Assembly: GCA_903924485.1 (NCBI GenBank)
Contig: CAIYBL010000120.1
Span: 1-45,912 of the forward strand
Direction: 5' to 3'
Length of the DNA stretch: 45,912 nt
From: an uncultured Actinomycetes bacterium
GTDB taxonomy: Bacteria; Actinomycetota; Actinomycetes; Nanopelagicales; Nanopelagicaceae
Translations under genes and position numbers: made by a program
The notes under the pieces: generated by a model
Seen by the model: only the letters and a program-made list of their open reading frames with translations
The model's database searches: none
What the model was told of the DNA's origin: nothing
In this document: positions 23,492 through 32,413 of the stretch, in pieces
Numbering within the stretch: position 1 is the stretch's first letter
Layout of the letters: the number at the start of each line of letters is the position of its first letter

Positions 23492-24421
23492 TTAGCGAAC
23501 TTCGATTACTCGCGCCCCAGGTACTGGTCCGCTTGCTCGAGTTACTGTTCCGATAACACCACTGGAAGTTAAAGCAACTGCTAAGTCCAATGCATGTTCC
23601 TCATCAGATACCAAGAACGCCACTGTTGGACCAGAGCCAGAAACGATCGAACCCAGTGCTCCGTATTCCTCACCAACATCCAATATCAAACGAAGCGCTG
23701 GTCTAAGTGAACATGCAGCTGCTTGTAGGTCGTTCGATAATGCTTTACCAACAGCCGTTGAATCTGATGACAGTAGAGCCTGCAATAAATATTCATTAGC
23801 ATGAGGTTGAGCAACAACAAGTCCTTCACGCAATCGATCGATTTCGTTGTAGACAGCGGGCGTTGAAAGACCCACTGATGAAAGCGCCAAAACCCAATGG
23901 TATGTACCTCTAGAAAGAGCCGAGGTAACTTCATCGCCTCTGCCACGCCCAACTGCGGTGCCGCCACCAAGTAAGAATGGAACATCACTTCCAATCTTTG
24001 ATGCAACAACGGACATCTCTTCGCGTGAAAGGTTAAGAGTAAAAAGGTGATCAAGTGCCAAAATTGTTGCGGCGGCATCCGCACTACCGCCCGCCATTCC
24101 GCCAGCAACAGGAATTGACTTCTTAATGTCAATCAATAAATCTAATGGAAGGTCATATGTCTGGCACATAATGAGAGCTGCCTTAGCGGCCAAATTTGTT
24201 TCATCTACAGGCACCCCATGCGAGAGATCTCCTGAAATTGTTAAAGAGATTCCTGTACCAATATCTGCTTGAGAAACGGTTACATCATCGAAAAGAGATA
24301 TCGCTTGGAAGACCGTAACGACGCCATGAAATCCATCGCTCTCCTTTGGCCCAACAGAGAGCTGAAGGTTCACTTTTCCTGGTACGCGAACAACAACCGC
24401 GTTTGGAACTACGTGAGACAT
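23492..24421 (-). CDS. ispE: 4-diphosphocytidyl-2-C-methyl-D-erythritol kinase
   Basis: This GHMP kinase phosphorylates CDP-ME in the MEP isoprenoid pathway. The ATP-binding loop PVAGGMAGGSADAAAT near residue 100 and the N-terminal VRVPGKVNLQLSVGPKESDGFH block identify it; the C-terminal SGSGPTVAFLV is the third GHMP motif. The loop has Met where Leu is usual (GGLGGGS type), a tolerated change. It is 309 aa, normal length, and follows rsmA with a one-base gap, the usual actinobacterial pair. Confidence 0.94.
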   Translation of the reverse strand: MSHVVPNAVVVRVPGKVNLQLSVGPKESDGFHGVVTVFQAISLFDDVTVSQADIGTGISLTISGDLSHGVPVDETNLAAKAALIMCQTYDLPLDLLIDIKKSIPVAGGMAGGSADAAATILALDHLFTLNLSREEMSVVASKIGSDVPFLLGGGTAVGRGRGDEVTSALSRGTYHWVLALSSVGLSTPAVYNEIDRLREGLVVAQPHANEYLLQALLSSDSTAVGKALSNDLQAAACSLRPALRLILDVGEEYGALGSIVSGSGPTVAFLVSDEEHALDLAVALTSSGVIGTVTRASGPVPGARVIEVR

Positions 24422-24422
24422 G

Positions 24423-25277
24423 CTAAAACCCTATGCCCATTTCAGTAATAACGCTTCCTATAGCGCAATAATCCTCAATGACCAGGACTTCACCTCGAAG
24501 GGTTGGGTCAATTTTCGCTCGAGTTAAAACTTCAATAGCAACATCTGATCCGCCAAGCCAACCACTCATTGCAGATCTCAGCATTTTGCGTCGTTGCGCA
24601 AATGCGCAATCAATTGCGGCAAAGACAACCGGTCTCAATGATTCGGCGGCAGGGGGTTGGCGACGAACGAATCCCACTAATTTCGAATCCACGTTAGGTG
24701 CTGGCCAAAAGACAGATCTAGAAACCGCTCCCGCCAAAGACATTTTTGACCACCATGCCGCCTTAACGGTTGGGATTCCATATTCTTTCGTGCCAGGTTT
24801 CGCGGCGAGGCGCTCTGCAACTTCTGCTTGGACCATGACAACGCCCGAGCGCAAGGTAGGAAAAGTTTCTAGGAAATGCAACAACACGGGAACAGAAATG
24901 TTGTATGGCAAATTCGCCACTAACACAGTCGGGTCCTCTGGCAATTCGTTCAATTGCAAGGCATCACGATTAATCACTGTGAGATTACTTGGGTGATCTG
25001 AATGCTTTGCGATAGTAATTGGTAGCTGCGTGGCAAGGCGCTCATCTATTTCAACGGCAATAACTCTGGCAGCCTCATCAAGTAAGCCAAGTGTTAGGGA
25101 GCCAAGTCCCGGACCTATCTCAACGGCCACATCCCCAGAAGTTACTCCTGCAAGTCGCACAATCTTTCGGCACACGTTTGCGTCGATAACAAAATTCTGA
25201 CCCAACGCTTTTGCTGGCTTGAGGTCAAGAGCGTCTGCTAGTTCGCGGATCTGCGATGCACCAAGAAGCGTGCTCAC
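24423..25277 (-). CDS. rsmA: 16S rRNA dimethyladenosine transferase
   Basis: RsmA (KsgA) dimethylates two adenosines near the 3' end of 16S rRNA during 30S maturation. KALGQNFVIDANVCRKI precedes the SAM-binding VEIGPGLGSLTLGLL near residue 55, and the catalytic motif IV is NLPYNISVPVLLHFL near 120. The GTG start overlaps the tatD stop by four bases (GTGA). Length is normal at 284 aa. In M. tuberculosis rpfB sits between tatD and ksgA; here it is missing. Confidence 0.95.
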   Translation of the reverse strand: MSTLLGASQIRELADALDLKPAKALGQNFVIDANVCRKIVRLAGVTSGDVAVEIGPGLGSLTLGLLDEAARVIAVEIDERLATQLPITIAKHSDHPSNLTVINRDALQLNELPEDPTVLVANLPYNISVPVLLHFLETFPTLRSGVVMVQAEVAERLAAKPGTKEYGIPTVKAAWWSKMSLAGAVSRSVFWPAPNVDSKLVGFVRRQPPAAESLRPVVFAAIDCAFAQRRKMLRSAMSGWLGGSDVAIEVLTRAKIDPTLRGEVLVIEDYCAIGSVITEMGIGF

Positions 25278-26134
25278 GGTGCAAACGATCCGAATATACG
25301 TTCGGCATTCTCGCCGAGTTTGGTGGCTAACTCGCCAACATCTTCGCCGCGCTCGTGAGCCATGGCGCGAACAATGGTGGCAATGTGGGCTGGGGTGTTG
25401 AGCCCACCCCGGTGTGGCACTGGTGCCAAGAAGGGAGAGTCAGTTTCGACAAGTAGCTGATCATGCGGCACGAGAGCAACGGCTTCTCGAAGTGCGGGGG
25501 CGTTCTTGAAAGTGAGCGTTCCAGCAAAGGAGAGAACGTAACCTCGATCAATACAAATCTTTGCCATAGCAACATCCCCAGAAAAACAATGGAAGACAGT
25601 CTTTTCGGGAGCGCCGACCTCTAGCAATATGGATAGGACATCGTCATGAGAGTCACGATCATGAATAACTAGGGCTTTATTGGTCTTCTTCGCTAATTCA
25701 ATATGCCACTTAAATGATTCTTGTTGGCGACTTCGCAATTCTGGAGCGGTGCGGAAATAATCTAGGCCAGTTTCACCAATGGCGCGAACTCGAGGGTGCT
25801 GGGCTAATTCAGCAATTATTGCCAAATCATGATCTAAATCTTCAACGATAGGTGCCTCGTTAGGGTGCAAGGCAACTGCAGCCAATACAGAATCATTCCA
25901 ATGCTCTGCTGCGGCTACACACCATCGAGACTGCTCGGCCGAATATCCCACCTGGACTACGCGATCAATCCCCACTGACTTCGCGTCCGCTAGAACTTTT
26001 CCAACCTCTGATGAGTCAGGTGCAGATTCCGTGACAATTTCTAAGTGTGCATGCGAATCCACTGTTGTCGCAGGTAGTGGTTCGGGAAGTGGTGCAAGCG
26101 GACGATCTAAATCCCTGTTGTGGCGATCAGCCAT
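25274..26134 (-). CDS. tatD: TatD family metal-dependent DNase
   Basis: The TIM-barrel hydrolase shows TVDSHAHLEI near residue 24, AIGETGLDYFR near 118, ALVIHDRDSHDD, TVFHCFSGD and LVETDSPFLAPVPHRG, which together supply the two-metal site. TatD proteins are 3'-5' exonucleases or D-aminoacyl-tRNA deacylase-like hydrolases involved in repair and RNA quality control. It follows metG with a 5-nt gap and overlaps rsmA, forming the metG-tatD-rsmA-ispE unit. Confidence 0.93.
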   Translation of the reverse strand: MADRHNRDLDRPLAPLPEPLPATTVDSHAHLEIVTESAPDSSEVGKVLADAKSVGIDRVVQVGYSAEQSRWCVAAAEHWNDSVLAAVALHPNEAPIVEDLDHDLAIIAELAQHPRVRAIGETGLDYFRTAPELRSRQQESFKWHIELAKKTNKALVIHDRDSHDDVLSILLEVGAPEKTVFHCFSGDVAMAKICIDRGYVLSFAGTLTFKNAPALREAVALVPHDQLLVETDSPFLAPVPHRGGLNTPAHIATIVRAMAHERGEDVGELATKLGENAERIFGSFAP

Positions 26135-26139
26135 ACAAA

Positions 26140-27726
26140 TTACTCAGCAGTTTCTAGCCGAGGAAAGAGAACCGCGCTCTTTTGCACCAGTGAACCTTCG
26201 GGAAGTTGACCCCATGTGGAGACGTTGTCGATGCGCTGATCTGAAATTGCACCAATACTTTTATTTGCTCCCAAACTCTCCCACAAGATTTCAGATGTTG
26301 CGGGCATGATCGAGTGCAGCAAGACAGCAAGCGCGCGAAGAGATTCAGCAGTGTTATACAAAACCCCTTCTAGCTTGGCTTGATTAGCCGGATCCTTAGC
26401 TAGAACCCATGGCTCTTGCTCGGTCACATATCCATTAACCCGCTTACAGAAATCCATAATGGCATTGATTCCACCCTGAAAATCAAGGGCACAGATAGCA
26501 GCATCGGCCTTTTCAACAGTAGCAGCGAGTAGCGCTTCTAATCCCGCATCATTACTTGGCGCAGGCAAAAGTCCGTCGCAATACTTCTGAACCATTGCCG
26601 CCAGTCTTGAAGCAAGGTTGCCAAAGTCATTCGCAAGTTCGCTTGTGTAGCGGGCGCCCATATCTTCCCAAGAGAATGATCCATCTGTACCAAATGGAAT
26701 TGCGCGCAAGAAGTAATATCTAAATGCGTCCACACCAAAGTGATCGGTAATGTCACTTGGTGCAATTCCCGTCAGTTTGCTCTTGCTCATCTTCTCGCCG
26801 CCAACGAGCAGCCATCCGTGCGCAAAAACTTTTCCAGGAACAGGAAGACCTGCAGCCATCAACATTGCTGGCCAGATCACCGCATGGAAGCGCAAAATAT
26901 CTTTACCTACTAAATGCACATCAGCTGGCCAGGTCTGGGCAAACTTCTTGCCGCCTTCAGAGGCTGGATCATCACCGAGTCCCACTGCGGTGGCGTAGTT
27001 CAGTAACGCATCAAACCAAACATAAACGACTTGGTCGGTATCCCATGGAACGGGAATACCCCAATCAAATGTCGATCGAGAAATAGAGAGATCTGTTACT
27101 CCGCTTTCAAGGAATGAAACTACTTCATTGCGAGCGCTCTCTGGTTGGCAGGCATCCGGGTTGTCGCGGTAATGCTGCAAGAGTGGCTCAACAAATGCAG
27201 AGAGTCTAAAAAACCAGTTGTTTTCGTTAACGAGTTCAATGGGTTTGCTATGGACGGGGCAGAGTTTTTCGCCATCTTTTTCGATTAAATCTCCGGGAAG
27301 TTTGAATTCCTCACACCCTACGCAATACGGACCTTCGTACTTGCCTGCATAAATATGGCCAGCATCTTTAAGGCTCTGTAGGAATCTTTGAACGCGTTCC
27401 ATGTGACGAGGTTCGGTTGTCCGAATGAAATCATCGTTAGCGATATTGAGTGTGCGCCAGTTAGGTTTCCATGCGGTCTCAACAAGGTTATCTACCCACT
27501 CCTGAGGTGAGGTGTTATTTGCTTCTGCCGTGCGCATGACTTTCTGCCCGTGCTCATCGGTGCCCGTCAAGAACCAGACGCTTTCACCGCGTTGCCGATG
27601 CCAGCGAGTAAGAACATCTCCAGCCACCGTCGTGTAGGCATGGCCGATATGCGGGGCATCATTTACATAATAAATTGGCGTCGTCAAATAGAACGACTTA
27701 CCTGTTCCTGCGCTGTTTAGGCTCAC
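26140..27726 (-). CDS. metG: Methionyl-tRNA synthetase
   Basis: Class I synthetase of 528 aa, the short form without the C-terminal tRNA-binding domain. The HIGH motif is in TPIYYVNDAPHIGHAYTT at the N-terminus and KMSKSKLTG near residue 315. A zinc-knuckle pair, YCVGCEEF and LCPVHSK, lies in the connective peptide near 145-160. The GTG start overlaps the rsmI stop by four bases, so translation is coupled to rsmI. It leads into tatD. Confidence 0.96.
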   Translation of the reverse strand: MSLNSAGTGKSFYLTTPIYYVNDAPHIGHAYTTVAGDVLTRWHRQRGESVWFLTGTDEHGQKVMRTAEANNTSPQEWVDNLVETAWKPNWRTLNIANDDFIRTTEPRHMERVQRFLQSLKDAGHIYAGKYEGPYCVGCEEFKLPGDLIEKDGEKLCPVHSKPIELVNENNWFFRLSAFVEPLLQHYRDNPDACQPESARNEVVSFLESGVTDLSISRSTFDWGIPVPWDTDQVVYVWFDALLNYATAVGLGDDPASEGGKKFAQTWPADVHLVGKDILRFHAVIWPAMLMAAGLPVPGKVFAHGWLLVGGEKMSKSKLTGIAPSDITDHFGVDAFRYYFLRAIPFGTDGSFSWEDMGARYTSELANDFGNLASRLAAMVQKYCDGLLPAPSNDAGLEALLAATVEKADAAICALDFQGGINAIMDFCKRVNGYVTEQEPWVLAKDPANQAKLEGVLYNTAESLRALAVLLHSIMPATSEILWESLGANKSIGAISDQRIDNVSTWGQLPEGSLVQKSAVLFPRLETAE

Positions 27727-28574
27727 GTGCCTATCTTAGAGGCTGATTTCGCATCAACCATTGCCGCGAAAACATCTCGCTTAGCAACGGAGAATTCTTC
27801 GGCCACCGTGGCAATCGCCGCTTTACGCTCCATACCGGCAGCTTCAAATTCCCTCACCCTGGCAACCATTCCTGATGCCGAAATTTCTTCGGAATCCGTT
27901 GGCGCCCCTGCAAGAACCATGGTGATTTCTCCCAAGACTTCATTCTCATTCGCCCATACAAGGATCTCGCCCAATGTTGCCCGCAGGGTTTCTTCATAGG
28001 TCTTGGTCATCTCGCGGCACATCACCGCCAATCGATCAGCACCAAAGACTTCAACGGCATCGGCCAAGGATTCGGCCAGTCGATGCGGCGCCTCAAACCA
28101 CACGATCGTTCGCTCTTCATGGCGCAACTGGGAGAAGAACTTCTGCCGCGCTCCTTCCGCCCTAGGTGAGAAACCTTCAAAAACAAATCGATCCGTAGGT
28201 AGACCAGACAAAGCGATCGCCATCGTCACTGCGCTAGGTCCGGGAATTACAGCAACTTCAATCCCTGCAGCAATCGCATCGCGCATCAACCGATACCCAG
28301 GATCACTCACTGTTGGCATGCCGGCATCGGAGACGACTAATACATCAACGCCAGTTTTTAAAATAGAGAGTAGCTCCTGAGTTCGCTCCGTCTCATTTCC
28401 CTCAAAAAAAGAAATGACTCGCCCAGAAAAGTGAACCTCTAAGTCTTTACACAACCTATGAAATTTTCGAGAATCTTCAGCAGCAATGACTGAGGCGTTC
28501 TCTATGGCCGTAAGTAATCGGGTGCTGGCATCTTTGGGATTACCCAACGGGGTTCCAGCAAGTATCAAACTCAT
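27723..28574 (-). CDS. rsmI: 16S rRNA 2'-O-ribose C1402 methyltransferase
   Basis: RsmI belongs to the tetrapyrrole-methylase fold: LAGTPLGNPKDASTRLL at the N-terminus, AAEDSRKFHRLC, VVSDAGMPTVSDPGYRL near 80-97, and IPGPSAVTMAIALSGLPTDRFVFEGF near 115-140. These are diagnostic. It methylates C1402 in the ribosomal decoding centre. GGATGGAG lies five bases before the ATG. It is divergent from pmt across 48 nt, an arrangement also found at Rv1002c-Rv1003 of M. tuberculosis. Confidence 0.94.
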   Translation of the reverse strand: MSLILAGTPLGNPKDASTRLLTAIENASVIAAEDSRKFHRLCKDLEVHFSGRVISFFEGNETERTQELLSILKTGVDVLVVSDAGMPTVSDPGYRLMRDAIAAGIEVAVIPGPSAVTMAIALSGLPTDRFVFEGFSPRAEGARQKFFSQLRHEERTIVWFEAPHRLAESLADAVEVFGADRLAVMCREMTKTYEETLRATLGEILVWANENEVLGEITMVLAGAPTDSEEISASGMVARVREFEAAGMERKAAIATVAEEFSVAKRDVFAAMVDAKSASKIGT

Positions 28575-28610
28575 GGCTCCATCCTCTCAGGATTACCACT
28601 CGTTCGCGCT

Positions 28611-28616
28611 TAGGCT
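28611..28616 (+). promoter_or_regulatory. Candidate -10 element for leaderless pmt
   Basis: TAGGCT is followed by exactly six bases (ACGGAC) and the pmt ATG. There is no purine-rich ribosome site. Confidence 0.45.
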
Positions 28617-28622
28617 ACGGAC

Positions 28623-29909
28623 ATGGCACCCATCCTTATTGCGCTCCTTTCCTTTCTTTTGCGCATCTGGAATCTAGGCACGCCGAAAGGCTACGTCTTT
28701 GACGAGGTCTATTACGTAGACGGTGCAAGAGATTTATTGAAATATGGCGTGGAGGTCACTGGTTCATCGCCTGAATTCATCGTCCACCCTCCTATTGGAA
28801 AGTGGTGTATCGGTCTAGGCATAAAGCTTTTTGGTAACAACGAATTCGGATGGCGTATAACCAGCGCGGTCGTTGGAGCTCTAATCATTTATCTTGTTGC
28901 TCGAATTGCCAATCACCTCTTTCATTCTAAATCTCTTAACACACTCGCAGCCGGCCTCATGGCGCTGGATGGAATGCAACTTGTTCACTCGCGCACCGCA
29001 CTACTTGATCTCTTCCTTACTTTCTTTGCCCTACTTGGTGCATTTGCATGGCTTAAGAATCGTTTTTGGCTTGCAGGACTTTTCTTTGGATTGGCAAGTG
29101 CTACAAAATGGAGTGGCGTCTATTTCCTTGTTGCCTTCGCTCTAGCTGCCATCTATATGGATTTCCGAACTTCAGGATTGTCGTTTCGTTTATTGGTCAA
29201 ACGAAAAATGCAGTTCTTAGTGCTTCCAGTAGCGACGTACATATTTAGCTGGATCGGATGGTTCATGAGTTCGCGCGGCTGGGATCGTCATTGGGCTGAC
29301 GGAAGAAAGTCCTCCTTTAGTTTTATCCCCGCACCACTTCGCTCCTTCTGGCACTACCACGCAGAAATGTTGCATTTTCATACAACCCTTACGGAACACC
29401 ATCCTTATCAAGCTAATCCCTGGAGCTGGCTTGTTATGGGACGACCCACTTCTTTTTACTATGAAACACCGAAGAATTGTGGGGCAAAAAAGTGTGCTCA
29501 GGAAGTACTTGCCCTGGGCACGCCCATTCTCTGGTGGTTTGCAACTCTAGCCATTGCAACAGTTCTAGGGTTTTGGATTTCTAGTCATCTCAAAAGCAAG
29601 CCTGACCCTGCTGCAACTTTCATATTATTGGGGATCGCCGCTGGATACCTGCCTTGGTTCCTCTTTCAAAAAAGAACGGTATTTAGTTTCTATGCAATAG
29701 TTTTTGAACCATTTCTGATTTTGGCACTTGTTTATTGCGCTAAGAAATACTTAGGTCTGCAACCATGGGAGAGGAATCGAAAAATCATCGTCGCCATTCT
29801 CGTTGCAGCTGTGGCCATGAATTTCTTCTATTTTCTGCCAATATTTACAGCGAAGGTTATTACTTACGACGCATGGTCACACATGATGTGGTGGCCATCC
29901 TGGATTTAG
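28623..29909 (+). CDS. pmt: Polyprenyl-phosphate-mannose protein O-mannosyltransferase
   Basis: A GT39 enzyme that transfers mannose from polyprenyl-phosphate-mannose to secreted proteins at the outer face of the membrane. The catalytic acid pair is in YVFDEVYYVDGARDL near residue 25-38, followed by HPPIGKW, GWRITSAVVGAL, ALDGMQLVHSRTALLD and SATKWSGVYFL, all GT39 landmarks, and about ten membrane segments. The C-terminal end MMWWPSWI matches the bacterial family. At 428 aa it is shorter than the ~520-aa mycobacterial enzyme, mainly at the N-terminus and in loops. The leaderless-type promoter fixes the start. Orientation opposite rsmI is conserved. Confidence 0.92.
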   Translation: MAPILIALLSFLLRIWNLGTPKGYVFDEVYYVDGARDLLKYGVEVTGSSPEFIVHPPIGKWCIGLGIKLFGNNEFGWRITSAVVGALIIYLVARIANHLFHSKSLNTLAAGLMALDGMQLVHSRTALLDLFLTFFALLGAFAWLKNRFWLAGLFFGLASATKWSGVYFLVAFALAAIYMDFRTSGLSFRLLVKRKMQFLVLPVATYIFSWIGWFMSSRGWDRHWADGRKSSFSFIPAPLRSFWHYHAEMLHFHTTLTEHHPYQANPWSWLVMGRPTSFYYETPKNCGAKKCAQEVLALGTPILWWFATLAIATVLGFWISSHLKSKPDPAATFILLGIAAGYLPWFLFQKRTVFSFYAIVFEPFLILALVYCAKKYLGLQPWERNRKIIVAILVAAVAMNFFYFLPIFTAKVITYDAWSHMMWWPSWI

Positions 29910-29925
29910 TTGTAGCAAAGTAAAG

Positions 29926-29998
29926 TGGAGCTGAGGGGAATCGAACCCCTGACCTCCTCGTTGCGAACGAGGCGCGCTACCAACTGCGCTACAGCCCC
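29926..29998 (-). tRNA. tRNA-Ala (CGC)
   Basis: The minus strand folds as GGGGCTG/CAGCTCC with A73, D arm GCGC-AGTTGGTA-GCGC, anticodon arm CCTCG-TTCGCAA-CGAGG with anticodon CGC, and T arm AGGGG-TTCGATT-CCCCT. It is 73 nt without encoded CCA. The G3-T70 wobble in the acceptor stem is the known alanine identity element. Confidence 0.93.
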
Positions 29999-30015
29999 GA
30001 ACTACAGAAATGAAA

Positions 30016-30786
30016 CTATTCGCTAGAGGCGCGGTTTTGGCGCAAACGTTCAACTGCTTCTTCCGCTAGTAACTGATCAAACACCTCATCGCGGTTGGGC
30101 GCAACGGCCGACAAAGCTTCACTTGCCAAGCGCTCTTGTTCAGCTGTCCAGGCCCCAGGAATTGTGAGGTCAATAACTCGCTTTGGCGTAACCGCCTTTG
30201 GAGCTGTTACATATGTAGGGACTGGTACTTGATTTGGTTGCCATGTATTTCGATCCTGCGCAGATCCTTTAGGCAAAATAACAACACCAGATGATTCACG
30301 TTCTGAAAGCGGAATCCAATGTTCCTTAGATTCTCTTGGAGCGACCACTTGAGAAAGATTCGTAGAGAAAACTCCATCGTTGGAGCGATGAAGTTGTTCT
30401 ACGCGTCGGCGATGTAAGCGATCTGCAACACCGCGACTTCTGACCTGAGCGATATAAATAACAAAACCAGTAAGTGGTAAGAATGAATACACGACTGCCA
30501 TCGAATTAAAAGCAACTTCATATACTGAAAGCACTAACGCGAGTGATAGAAGTCCAAAAATAATCCGTCTGCGTAATAAAGTTTGGGCAATCTTTGTCTC
30601 GTAATCGACTTCGGAATTTGCACCAGTTACAGATTCGGCAACAGGACCGATGGCAACGGTTCGAAGCGCGCTCTTGTATCGCTCGACAGACTTTCCAGAA
30701 AATTCGTCGTGACTATGAACCCATCGGGGTACGAAGTAGGCAACCCACATCCCGACGATGGCTAGATAAATTAGTCCCGATGCCAT
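30016..30786 (-). CDS. GlpR/SepX-like membrane protein
   Basis: The N-terminal membrane segment GLIYLAIVGMWVAYFVPRWVHSHDE is the signature of the actinobacterial GlpR/SepX family. Two more hydrophobic stretches follow at about 74-112 and then a long cytoplasmic tail ending in an acidic/arginine-rich helix. In Corynebacterium GlpR is the membrane receptor of the gephyrin-like protein Glp at the divisome, and in Streptomyces SepX supports septation. Position two genes downstream of the MoeA/Glp-like gene agrees. I avoid the symbol glpR because it also names the glycerol repressor. It is 81 nt after the rimJ-like gene and 17 nt from tRNA-Ala. Confidence 0.8.
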   Translation of the reverse strand: MASGLIYLAIVGMWVAYFVPRWVHSHDEFSGKSVERYKSALRTVAIGPVAESVTGANSEVDYETKIAQTLLRRRIIFGLLSLALVLSVYEVAFNSMAVVYSFLPLTGFVIYIAQVRSRGVADRLHRRRVEQLHRSNDGVFSTNLSQVVAPRESKEHWIPLSERESSGVVILPKGSAQDRNTWQPNQVPVPTYVTAPKAVTPKRVIDLTIPGAWTAEQERLASEALSAVAPNRDEVFDQLLAEEAVERLRQNRASSE

Positions 30787-30867
30787 GATGGATAAAGGTT
30801 AGACGCAGGAGCAAGCCCTTTCTGGTATTTACGCGCACATTTATCCCAATATTTTTTCAGATTTAAA

Positions 30868-31443
30868 CTAAGAAATATTCGGGTTTTCGCGTACAAAAGA
30901 TAGGTGGTCACGCCATTGGCCATCGATATGCAAAAATCTCGGCCGCTCCCCTTCAAGGTGGTAGCCACATTTTTCGGCCACTCGTTTAGAAGCATCATTT
31001 TCGGGGCGGACATTGATCTCAATACGATGTAATTTCAACTCATTAAAAGCGTATTGGGTCAACATTTCTACAGATGAAGTAACTAGCCCTTGATTGGCAT
31101 GAGCCGTATCAATCCAATACCCGATGTGCGCCCCTCGAAGAGCTCCGTAAATAATCCCTCCCAAAGAAATTTGGCCGACGAGGTCCTCTTTGTGCCAAAT
31201 CGCAAGGGAAATCGATCGTCCGGTACGACCCTCTTTGTTATGAGCTGACACCATTGAAAAGTAGGTGGGGAGTTTCCGATTCGCTTTCTCCCCAGGTACG
31301 CGGGGCATCGTTGCCTCCCAGGGGCCTAACCATTCTCGATTCGTACTTCGTAACCGATCCCATTTCCCCCGATCCCGAAGGCGTAGCGGGCGCAGGGTGA
31401 TATCTCCTTGGCGCAAGATCACGGGCCATGTTTGCGTCGTCAT
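30868..31443 (-). CDS. RimJ-like GNAT N-acetyltransferase
   Basis: The GNAT fold is shown by ITLRPLRLRDRGKWDRLR at the start, then IWHKEDLVGQISLGGI, GAHIGYWIDTAHANQGLVTSSVEML and the C-terminal HRIEINVRPENDASKRVAEKCGYHLEGE. This is the RimJ/RimL subfamily, which acetylates N-termini of ribosomal or other proteins using acetyl-CoA. The cluster glp-rimJ-glpR is conserved in actinobacteria. It sits 12 nt after the MoeA-like gene, so co-transcription is very likely. The actual substrate is unknown. Confidence 0.88.
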   Translation of the reverse strand: MTTQTWPVILRQGDITLRPLRLRDRGKWDRLRSTNREWLGPWEATMPRVPGEKANRKLPTYFSMVSAHNKEGRTGRSISLAIWHKEDLVGQISLGGIIYGALRGAHIGYWIDTAHANQGLVTSSVEMLTQYAFNELKLHRIEINVRPENDASKRVAEKCGYHLEGERPRFLHIDGQWRDHLSFVRENPNIS

Positions 31444-31455
31444 GTCATCTAACTT

Positions 31456-32367
31456 TCAAAAATACCGTCGCCGAAGTACGACGACTATTACTTCATCACC
31501 TGCGGCCATCTCGGTGATCTCCTCGGGAATAGAGATCAATGCATTGGCTTGCGCCAGCGTGGACATCTCCTCTTGGAAATCTAGTGCCCGCACGGATTTG
31601 GAGTCCTCAGACAAGATCGCACGTAAATAGGAACGCACACCAGGTGTTGAGGCAACTGGCTTCTCCAGCCGAGCTTTCACCGAGGGGCGATGAACGCTTT
31701 CTGCTACCAACATTGTTCTGATCATGGGTCTGACAAAGAGTTCAAGGGAGATGTAAGCCGAAATTGGATCACCCGGAAGAGTTACAACTGGTGTTCGATC
31801 AGGACCAATGAGGCCGAAATTATGCCGACCGCTGTTTTCGATGGCGACATCTGCAGTGGTGATTTCTCCGAGCGCACTTAGGGATCGAGTAATCAAATCA
31901 AATGAATCATCACCGCGTTCACCGCTGACAACTACCAAATCAGCACGCACTAATTGATCCTCGACAACCGCCTTTAATTGTTCTTCATCATCGGGAATTG
32001 AATGAACCCGATAAGCAACACCATCCGCCTCGCGCACTCCCGTTGTAAGAATCCAGGAATTTGTCTCGAACTCTTCGCTACCGTGTAGCTCTTTGCCAGG
32101 TTCTACGAGATCAGGACCCGCTGAAATAATCACAACGCGAGGATGTGGCCGAACTGGCATATGATCGAGGCCGATGGAGGCTGCAAGTCCGATCTGCGTA
32201 GATCGAATCCTGGTTCCTGCATTCATGACAAGTCGATCCCCCGCGTAAATATCAGAGGAAAGAGTTGCTCCGTGGGCATCCAATAGGGGCATATCAAATG
32301 ATTCAAGCGGTCGGCTGATTGCTAAGAGAGCAGTCAAAAACTCATCAACGTGCATCTGCTCTGGCAT
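31456..32367 (-). CDS. MoeA/gephyrin-like protein (Glp type), internally shortened
   Basis: The MoeA fold is recognisable: VDEFLTALLAISRPLESFDMPLLDAHGATLSSDIYA (MoeA N-terminus), RPHPRVVIISAGPDLV (start of the MogA-like domain), and TLPGDPISAYISLELFVRPMI (cf. GLPGNPVSA). However, about 110-130 residues expected after residue 44 are missing, including the FDNSAMDGYAV motif and all of domain II. The usual SGGVSVGDYD cofactor motif reads VVSGERGDDSFD. At 303 aa versus ~400 it is unlikely to insert molybdenum. Its place with rimJ and a GlpR-like gene points to a structural cell-division role. GTG at 32373 is an alternative start; ATG at 32367 has TATGGT six bases upstream. Confidence 0.82.
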   Translation of the reverse strand: MPEQMHVDEFLTALLAISRPLESFDMPLLDAHGATLSSDIYAGDRLVMNAGTRIRSTQIGLAASIGLDHMPVRPHPRVVIISAGPDLVEPGKELHGSEEFETNSWILTTGVREADGVAYRVHSIPDDEEQLKAVVEDQLVRADLVVVSGERGDDSFDLITRSLSALGEITTADVAIENSGRHNFGLIGPDRTPVVTLPGDPISAYISLELFVRPMIRTMLVAESVHRPSVKARLEKPVASTPGVRSYLRAILSEDSKSVRALDFQEEMSTLAQANALISIPEEITEMAAGDEVIVVVLRRRYF

Positions 32368-32373
32368 AATCAC

Positions 32374-32379
32374 ACCATA
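32374..32379 (-). promoter_or_regulatory. Candidate -10 element for the leaderless MoeA-like gene
   Basis: TATGGT on the minus strand is followed by six bases (GTGATT) and the ATG at 32367. It lies in the 40-nt gap shared with the divergent folate gene. Confidence 0.45.
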
Positions 32380-32413
32380 CTTGTTAGACCAATACTTCTA
32401 GGGGATTTAACAC

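Noticed and set aside
31456-32367. Assignment as molybdopterin molybdenumtransferase (MoeA)
   Set aside because: Domain II and the SAMDGYAV region are missing and the cofactor-binding motif is altered, while context is Glp-GlpR.
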